Source: Pseudoflavonifractor sp902362925
GTDB lineage: Bacteria; Bacillota; Clostridia; Oscillospirales; Oscillospiraceae
Reading direction: 5' to 3' (one strand)
Length of the DNA stretch: 64,000 bases
Assembly (NCBI GenBank): GCA_902362925.1
Contig: CABIYL010000012.1
Part shown: positions 59,961-64,000 of the stretch, piece by piece
How the letters are laid out: each line of letters opens with the position of its first letter
How positions within the stretch are numbered: position 1 is the stretch's first letter
Notes under the pieces: generated by a model
Told to the model about the DNA's origin: nothing
What the model saw: only the letters and a program-made list of their open reading frames with translations
The model's database searches: none
Translations under genes and position numbers: made by a program

Positions 59961-61763
59961 TTAGCCCTTGAGAATGGCGCTGAAGCGGCAGTTGTCCATA
60001 CAAACGCCGCACTTGATGCACTTGCTCTGGTCGATGACATGGGGCGCGCGGACCGCGCCGGAGATGGCGCCCGCCGGGCAATTCTTGGCGCACAGGGTGC
60101 AGCCCTTGCACTTGACGGGGTCAATGGTGTAGCGCAGCAGATTCTTGCACACGCCGGCGGGGCAGCGCTTCTCCACCACGTGGGCCACGTACTCGTCCCT
60201 AAAGTGCTTCAGGGTGGACAGCACCGGGTTGGGAGCGGTCTGGCCCAGGCCGCACAGGGCGCTGGACTTCAGGTGGTAGCACAGCTCCTCGATGGTGTCC
60301 AGGTCCTCCAGGGTGCCCTCGCCCTCGGTGATCTTGGTCAGCAGGCCCAGCAGACGCTTGGTGCCGATGCGGCACACAGAGCACTTGCCGCAGCTCTCGT
60401 CCACGATGAACTCCAGGAAGAACTTGGCGATGTCCACCATGCAGTTGTCCTCATCCATGACAATGAGGCCGCCGGAGCCCATCATGGAGCCGATGGCGCC
60501 CAGGGAGTCGTAGTCCATGGGGGTGTCGATGAGGCTGGCGGGGATGCAGCCGCCGGAGGGGCCGCCGGTCTGGGCGGCCTTGAACTTCTTGCCGTTGGGG
60601 CAGCCGCCGCCGATGTCCTCGATGACGGTGCGCAGGGGGGTGCCCATGGGGATCTCCACCAGACCGGTGTTGGTGATCTTGCCGCCCAGGGCAAAGACCT
60701 TGGTGCCGGTGGACTTGGGGGTACCGATGGCGGCGAACTTGTCCGCGCCGTGGTTGAGAATCCAGGTGATGTTGGCGTAGGTCTCCACGTTGTTGAGCAG
60801 GGTGGGCCGCTCAAAGAGACCCTTGACGGCGGGGAAGGGAGGACGGGGATGGGGCTCGCCGCGCTTGCCCTCGATGGAGGTCATGAGGGCGGTCTCCTCA
60901 CCGCAGACGAAGGCGCCGGCGCCCAGGCGCAGCTCCAGGTTGAAGGAGAAGCCGGAATCGAAGATGTTGTCGCCAAGCAGACCGTATTCCTTGGCCTGCT
61001 TGATGGCGATCTCCAGCCGCTTGACGGCGATGGGGTACTCGGCGCGGACGTAGATGTAGCCCTGCTGGGCGCCGATGCAGTAGCCGGCGATGGCCATGGC
61101 CTCAATGACGCTGTGGGGGTCGCCCTCCAGCACGGAGCGGTCCATGAAGGCGCCGGGGTCGCCCTCGTCGGCGTTGCAGCAGACGAACTTCACCCCATCG
61201 GGGGACACGGCGTCGTGGGTGAACTGCCACTTCCGGCCCGTGGGGAAGCCGGCGCCGCCGCGGCCGCGGAGGCCGGAGGCCAGAATCTCGTCGATGACCT
61301 GCTGGGGCGGAATCTTCTCGGTCAGGATGCGGCCCAGGGCGGCATAGCCGTCCACGCCGATGTACTCGTCAATATCCTCGGGGTTGATGACGCCGCAGTT
61401 GCGCAGAGCGATGCGCAGCTGATGCTTGTAGAAGGTGGTCTCGGACAGGCTGGTGGCGGTGCCGCCCTCGTCGCTCTCCATGTGGAGCAGCCGCTGGACG
61501 ATACGGCCCTTGACGATGTGCTCGGAGACGATCTCGGGCACGTCAGCCGGGGTGACCTTGGTGTAGCAGGCGCCCTCGGGGTAGATCATGACGATGGGGC
61601 CCATGGCGCACAGGCCGAAGCAGCCGGTCTTGACCACCTGGGCCTCCTTGGCCATGCCCTGGGCCTCCAGCTCACGCTCAAAGGCCTCAATGATCTTCAG
61701 GCTGTTGGAGGAGGTGCAGCCGGTGCCGGTACAGACCAGGATGTGGGATCGAACCAGATTCAT
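59961..61763 (-). CDS. hndC: Hydrogenase NADH-binding flavoprotein HndC (NuoF-like)
   Basis: A 600-residue NuoF-type subunit. An N-terminal thioredoxin-like [2Fe-2S] domain (ILVCTGTGCTSS, KTGCFGLC) precedes the FMN/NAD(H) site with GLRGRGGAGFPTGRKW and the acidic NADEGDPGAFMDR, then a SLBB-like region, the [4Fe-4S] site ESCGKCSVCRIG, and two C-terminal ferredoxin clusters (CKGCTLCAKNCP, CIKCGVCMDNC). It transfers electrons between NAD(H) and the iron-sulphur chain of HndD. Confidence 0.97.
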   Translation of the reverse strand: MNLVRSHILVCTGTGCTSSNSLKIIEAFERELEAQGMAKEAQVVKTGCFGLCAMGPIVMIYPEGACYTKVTPADVPEIVSEHIVKGRIVQRLLHMESDEGGTATSLSETTFYKHQLRIALRNCGVINPEDIDEYIGVDGYAALGRILTEKIPPQQVIDEILASGLRGRGGAGFPTGRKWQFTHDAVSPDGVKFVCCNADEGDPGAFMDRSVLEGDPHSVIEAMAIAGYCIGAQQGYIYVRAEYPIAVKRLEIAIKQAKEYGLLGDNIFDSGFSFNLELRLGAGAFVCGEETALMTSIEGKRGEPHPRPPFPAVKGLFERPTLLNNVETYANITWILNHGADKFAAIGTPKSTGTKVFALGGKITNTGLVEIPMGTPLRTVIEDIGGGCPNGKKFKAAQTGGPSGGCIPASLIDTPMDYDSLGAIGSMMGSGGLIVMDEDNCMVDIAKFFLEFIVDESCGKCSVCRIGTKRLLGLLTKITEGEGTLEDLDTIEELCYHLKSSALCGLGQTAPNPVLSTLKHFRDEYVAHVVEKRCPAGVCKNLLRYTIDPVKCKGCTLCAKNCPAGAISGAVRAPHVIDQSKCIKCGVCMDNCRFSAILKG

Positions 61764-61778
61764 GCCGCATACCCTCCT

Positions 61779-62162
61779 TTATTCTGCCGCGCCGATGGTG
61801 TACTCGGTCACCACCTGGCGGTTGACCAGATGGTCGGCCACAATCTTGGGCACCATCTCGGGCTTGAGTTTGACATAGGTGACTTTCTCCTCGCCGGGGA
61901 CATACACCTCGGCGATGGGCTCCAGACGGCACACACCGATGCAGCCGGTCTGGGTGACGGTAACGTCCTTCAGCTCCCGCTTGTTGACCTCCTCCAGGAA
62001 GGCCTCCAGGACGGGACGGGCGCCGGCGGCGATGCCGCAGGTGGCCATGCCCACCACGACGCGGATGGTATTCTCATCGGACTCACGCAGACCGACCTGC
62101 TTCTGCATGCGGTCGCGGATGGCCTTCAGTTCTTCCAGGCTTTTCACAAATTCATCCCCCAT
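61779..62162 (-). CDS. hndB: Hydrogenase [2Fe-2S] subunit HndB
   Basis: A 127-residue thioredoxin-like ferredoxin: MATCGIAAGARPV carries the first Cys and QTGCIGVCRLEP two more. The fourth ligand is not clear from the sequence. It is 15 bases before hndC and forms part of the same complex. Confidence 0.93.
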   Translation of the reverse strand: MGDEFVKSLEELKAIRDRMQKQVGLRESDENTIRVVVGMATCGIAAGARPVLEAFLEEVNKRELKDVTVTQTGCIGVCRLEPIAEVYVPGEEKVTYVKLKPEMVPKIVADHLVNRQVVTEYTIGAAE

Positions 62163-62241
62163 TCAAACAAGTTGGTGTGCCGCCGGCACGGGGCGAACCC
62201 GCCGCGGCCCTGTCAGCGGGAGGGTACCTCCCGCGCCGTGA

Positions 62242-62775
62242 TCAAACGCTCTGCTCCAGCTCCTCCAGATAGCCCCGCATCCACACGGCCACCTCCGGCT
62301 CAGCCAGGGAGATGCCCTCTCCCAGCACGGCGCGGATCTCCCGGGTGTCAAAGGTAAAGGAACCACGGGATGTGGTGTGGGTGTAGATGGTGTCAACCTC
62401 GGGCGCGCCCTGCACCAGCAGAGCCACCGTGCCCGCCATGTCGCCCAGGGGCGGGCAGTCGATGTGCCCGCTGCAAAACCGGGCGGTCACCGTGGTGCCC
62501 ACGCCCACCGTGCTCTCAATGGCCAGACTGCCGCCGGTCTGCTCCGCCGCCATGCGGAGGAGGGGCAGGCCCAGGCCCACCTTGCGGGTGGTGCGGGTGG
62601 TGGTGAAGGGGTCGGTGACCGACGAGAGAAATTCCGGCGTCATGCCCCGGCCGTTGTCCCCGATGACCAGGGTAAGCTGTCCGTCCTGCTCGGTCAGGGA
62701 CAGCTCCAGACGGGTGCATCCGGCGGAGATGGAGTTCTGGGCAATGTCCAGAATGTGAAGGGAAAGCTCTTTCAT
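62242..62775 (-). CDS. Stand-alone HATPase_c domain protein in hnd operon
   Basis: A 177-residue protein that begins directly with the ATPase N box (LHILDIAQNSISAG) and has the G1 box IGDNGRGM and G2 GLGLPLLRM; it is the size of a GHKL ATP-binding domain with a short C-terminal tail. It lacks the dimerisation helices and phosphoacceptor His of a kinase. Its place between hndA and hndB is seen in other clostridial Hnd operons. A switch or partner-binding role is likely but unproved. Confidence 0.85.
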   Translation of the reverse strand: MKELSLHILDIAQNSISAGCTRLELSLTEQDGQLTLVIGDNGRGMTPEFLSSVTDPFTTTRTTRKVGLGLPLLRMAAEQTGGSLAIESTVGVGTTVTARFCSGHIDCPPLGDMAGTVALLVQGAPEVDTIYTHTTSRGSFTFDTREIRAVLGEGISLAEPEVAVWMRGYLEELEQSV

Positions 62776-62933
62776 AATTCCGCCCTCCCTGGGGCCGGCT
62801 TATTTGTCACGCTTCCCACGCCTCGCGGGCGGGTCGCCTTCCCTGCGACTCGGGCTGGTCTCCGGGCCGCTCTGCGGCCCTTTGCTCGCCCTCGCTCCGG
62901 TCCAGGCTCCCCTGCTCGGCGGCTCAGCGCTTC
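62776..62933. other. GC-rich structured spacer inside hnd operon
   Basis: A 158-base stretch with no credible gene. It contains GGGCCGC-TCT-GCGGCCC (62864-62880), GTCGC-CTTCCCT-GCGAC (62833-62849) and other short dyads. The base pattern differs from its coding neighbours. A segmental RNA-stability element or inserted repeat is possible. Confidence 0.55.
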
Positions 62934-63428
62934 TTACTCGTATTTGTCTAAGATAGGACCAACCTGGTCGGGGGTGAGACGGCCGTACACATCGGAGCCC
63001 ACCATCATGACCGGGGCCAGACCGCAGGCGCCCACGCAGCGGCAGGCGTCCAGGGAGAACTTGCCGTCGGGGGTGATGGAGCCGGGACGGATGCCCAGCT
63101 TCTTCTCCACTGCGGCCAGGATATCCGCCGCGCCCTTGACGTAGCAGGCGGTGCCCAGGCAGACGGAGATCTGATACCGGCCCTTGGGGTTCATGGAGAA
63201 CTGCGCGTAAAACGAGGCGACGCCGTAGACCTCGGAGAGGGGAATGTCCAGCCCTTCGGCGATCATGATCTGAACCTCTTCAGGCAGATAGCCGAAGATC
63301 TCCTGAGCAGCCTGGAGCACAGGCATGGTGGAGCCGGGCTGACCCTTGTGCTCGGCGATGACCTGGCGCAGCCGCTCCTCCTGCTCAGGCGTTCCGTTGT
63401 AGGGCACAACGGTCTTGCAGTTTGGCAT
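62934..63428 (-). CDS. hndA: Hydrogenase NuoE-like subunit HndA
   Basis: A 164-residue NuoE-type [2Fe-2S] protein. A helical N-terminus is followed by the thioredoxin-fold cluster site: VCLGTACYVKG and then DACRCVGACGLAPV (four Cys in total). It begins the operon hndA-HATPase-hndB-hndC-hndD. ATG 63428 has AGGAGG upstream. Confidence 0.95.
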   Translation of the reverse strand: MPNCKTVVPYNGTPEQEERLRQVIAEHKGQPGSTMPVLQAAQEIFGYLPEEVQIMIAEGLDIPLSEVYGVASFYAQFSMNPKGRYQISVCLGTACYVKGAADILAAVEKKLGIRPGSITPDGKFSLDACRCVGACGLAPVMMVGSDVYGRLTPDQVGPILDKYE

Positions 63429-63478
63429 GTAGGTGTCCTCCTTTTTCGTATATGTTCTCAATGATTGGTGTTCTATGA

Positions 63479-63489
63479 ATCTAACTTTT
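63479..63489 (-). promoter_or_regulatory. Hydrogenase promoter repeat, copy 1
   Basis: AAAAGTTAGAT on the minus strand just after the -10 box. The same 11 bases recur at 63499-63509, a 20-base step. Confidence 0.65.
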
Positions 63490-63493
63490 GTTC

Positions 63494-63522
63494 ATTATAT
63501 CTAACTTTTTTGAAGGGCGCAA
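63494..63522 (-). promoter_or_regulatory. Promoter of hnd operon
   Basis: TTGCGC, 17 bases, TATAAT on the minus strand, 66 bases before hndA. Confidence 0.75.
63499..63509 (-). promoter_or_regulatory. Hydrogenase promoter repeat, copy 2
   Basis: AAAAGTTAGAT within the spacer of the promoter, so a bound protein would block the polymerase. Confidence 0.65.
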
Positions 63523-63571
63523 GAGGAAAAACGGACAGATGTCAAAATCGTGCTACAAAAGGGTAGAAAAT

Positions 63572-64000
63572 TCAAGATTGCAAAAGGCTGTAAGCATTGA
63601 AATCAGGGCGTTTCAGCCAAGCCAGCAGGGAGGAAAAATTTTTTTCTGGAAGGCTGACTTTTTGGCAGGCATCTATGACCTGATCCAGGTAGTGGGCGTC
63701 CGAGGCGGTGATGACCGGCAGTCCCTTCAGGTCGGGCCGGTCCAGAAAATCAGGGGGACAGGAGCGGGACACCTCCGCGAAGGAGAAGCCCAGATCCGGG
63801 TCCCACAGGCCCAGGTTGGAGATGAGGGAGAAGGAGGGGCGGTCGATGTGGGCGGGCCAGCAGGCCCCGCCCAGAGACGCCACCAGGCCGGGCACCTCGT
63901 AGATGCCGATGCCGGTGGCGGTGGCAAGCATGCGCCGCTCCTCGCCCAGCACGGTGTCCTCGCTGTCCATCTTCACCTGGGGGCCGAAGACCCGGGGGTC
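63572..64000 (-). CDS. PHP-domain protein, N-terminus beyond window
   Basis: The visible C-terminal 142 residues carry WPAHIDRPSFSLISNLG and TASDAHYLDQV, the later metal ligands of the polymerase and histidinol phosphatase (PHP) fold. The frame is open to the window edge, so the gene begins outside. It lies upstream of hndA in the same direction; in other Clostridia a PHP protein precedes the hydrogenase genes. Substrate is unknown. It ends about 50 bases from the hnd promoter. Confidence 0.85.
   Translation of the reverse strand, partial: DPRVFGPQVKMDSEDTVLGEERRMLATATGIGIYEVPGLVASLGGACWPAHIDRPSFSLISNLGLWDPDLGFSFAEVSRSCPPDFLDRPDLKGLPVITASDAHYLDQVIDACQKVSLPEKNFSSLLAWLKRPDFNAYSLLQS

Noticed and set aside
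58230..62357. Open frame of 1375 codons on the plus strand opposite the hnd genes
   Set aside because: It is an effect of high GC third positions. It runs across several well-defined minus-strand genes, is low in complexity (His, Gly, Val, Ala) and has no ribosome site or domain.
1..64000. tRNA, rRNA, CRISPR array, transposase, integrase or prophage genes
   Set aside because: I looked for clover-leaf and TPsiC patterns, regularly spaced repeats and DDE or recombinase motifs on both strands and saw none. A tRNA or Rfam scan would be needed to exclude short divergent cases.

Overview
The window is a GC-rich, gene-dense stretch of a Gram-positive, anaerobic, probably spore-forming Clostridia genome. 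An Oscillospiraceae relative (Flavonifractor / Pseudoflavonifractor / Lawsonibacter type) is the best guess. The reasons are the electron-transfer [FeFe] hydrogenase operon hndA-B-C-D, the sporulation genes yabP and yabQ with a SpoVB-type flippase, ribonuclease Y, two S-layer-homology (SLH) proteins, an oxygen-independent HemW, and the absence of any respiratory chain gene. Two runs of N (21764-22072 and 28173-28380) show a scaffolded draft assembly; each cuts a gene. I see no tRNA, rRNA, CRISPR array, insertion sequence, integrase or phage gene, so this is mostly ordinary chromosomal backbone.

Layout. 1-9.3 kb: the end of recG, a GNAT acetyltransferase, a cysteine-motif redox protein, a minus-strand ECF sigma / DUF4179 anti-sigma pair, then a plus-strand run mutY, aldehyde dehydrogenase, thymidine kinase, radical SAM protein and MATE exporter. 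9.4-11.2 kb: an RluA-type pseudouridine synthase behind a small XRE regulator plus two membrane proteins. 11.3-18.8 kb: hemW, a large SLH protein with a phosphodiester glycosidase domain, an XRE regulator facing a degenerate GGDEF protein, and rny. 18.9-22.5 kb: a NYN-domain protein, a second ECF sigma / anti-sigma pair, an assembly gap and hpf. 22.6-28.2 kb: an unpaired fumarase alpha subunit, an amidohydrolase, a probable free-standing small RNA, the yabP-yabQ-divIC-yabR block, and bioY facing birA over a BirA operator. 28.4-41.5 kb: a permuted family 3 glycosidase with an AraC regulator, a P-type ATPase, a WYL regulator with an orphan response regulator, an NlpC/P60 hydrolase, thioredoxin reductase and a two-component system. 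41.6-47.6 kb: a PPC protein, YmdB, YhaO/YhaN (SbcD/SbcC-like) and tandem signal peptidases. 47.6-53.8 kb: rqcP, HU, mazG and a SpoVB-like flippase, then an adenosine-type deaminase, purine nucleoside phosphorylase and a zinc-ribbon protein. 54-58 kb: two Crp-family paralogues flanking an SLH-anchored 5'-nucleotidase. 58.2-63.4 kb: the hnd hydrogenase operon with an embedded HATPase gene. The window ends inside a PHP-domain gene.

How it works together. The HndABCD complex would move electrons between NAD(P)H, ferredoxin and H2. The region from 51 to 57 kb looks like a purine salvage neighbourhood: a surface nucleotidase, a nucleoside phosphorylase and a deaminase. The conserved Bacillus-type block yabM-yabN-yabO-yabP-yabQ-divIC-yabR is present but split into two pieces about 21 kb apart. 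Many promoters are close to the sigma-A consensus with 16-18 bp spacers. The most novel-looking items are the promoter-plus-terminator small RNA at about 24669-24766, the hairpin-rich intergenic island at 47840-48153 bounded by identical 29-bp palindromes, the ECF sigma gene that appears to start at CTG, and the direct-repeat operator at the hydrogenase promoter.
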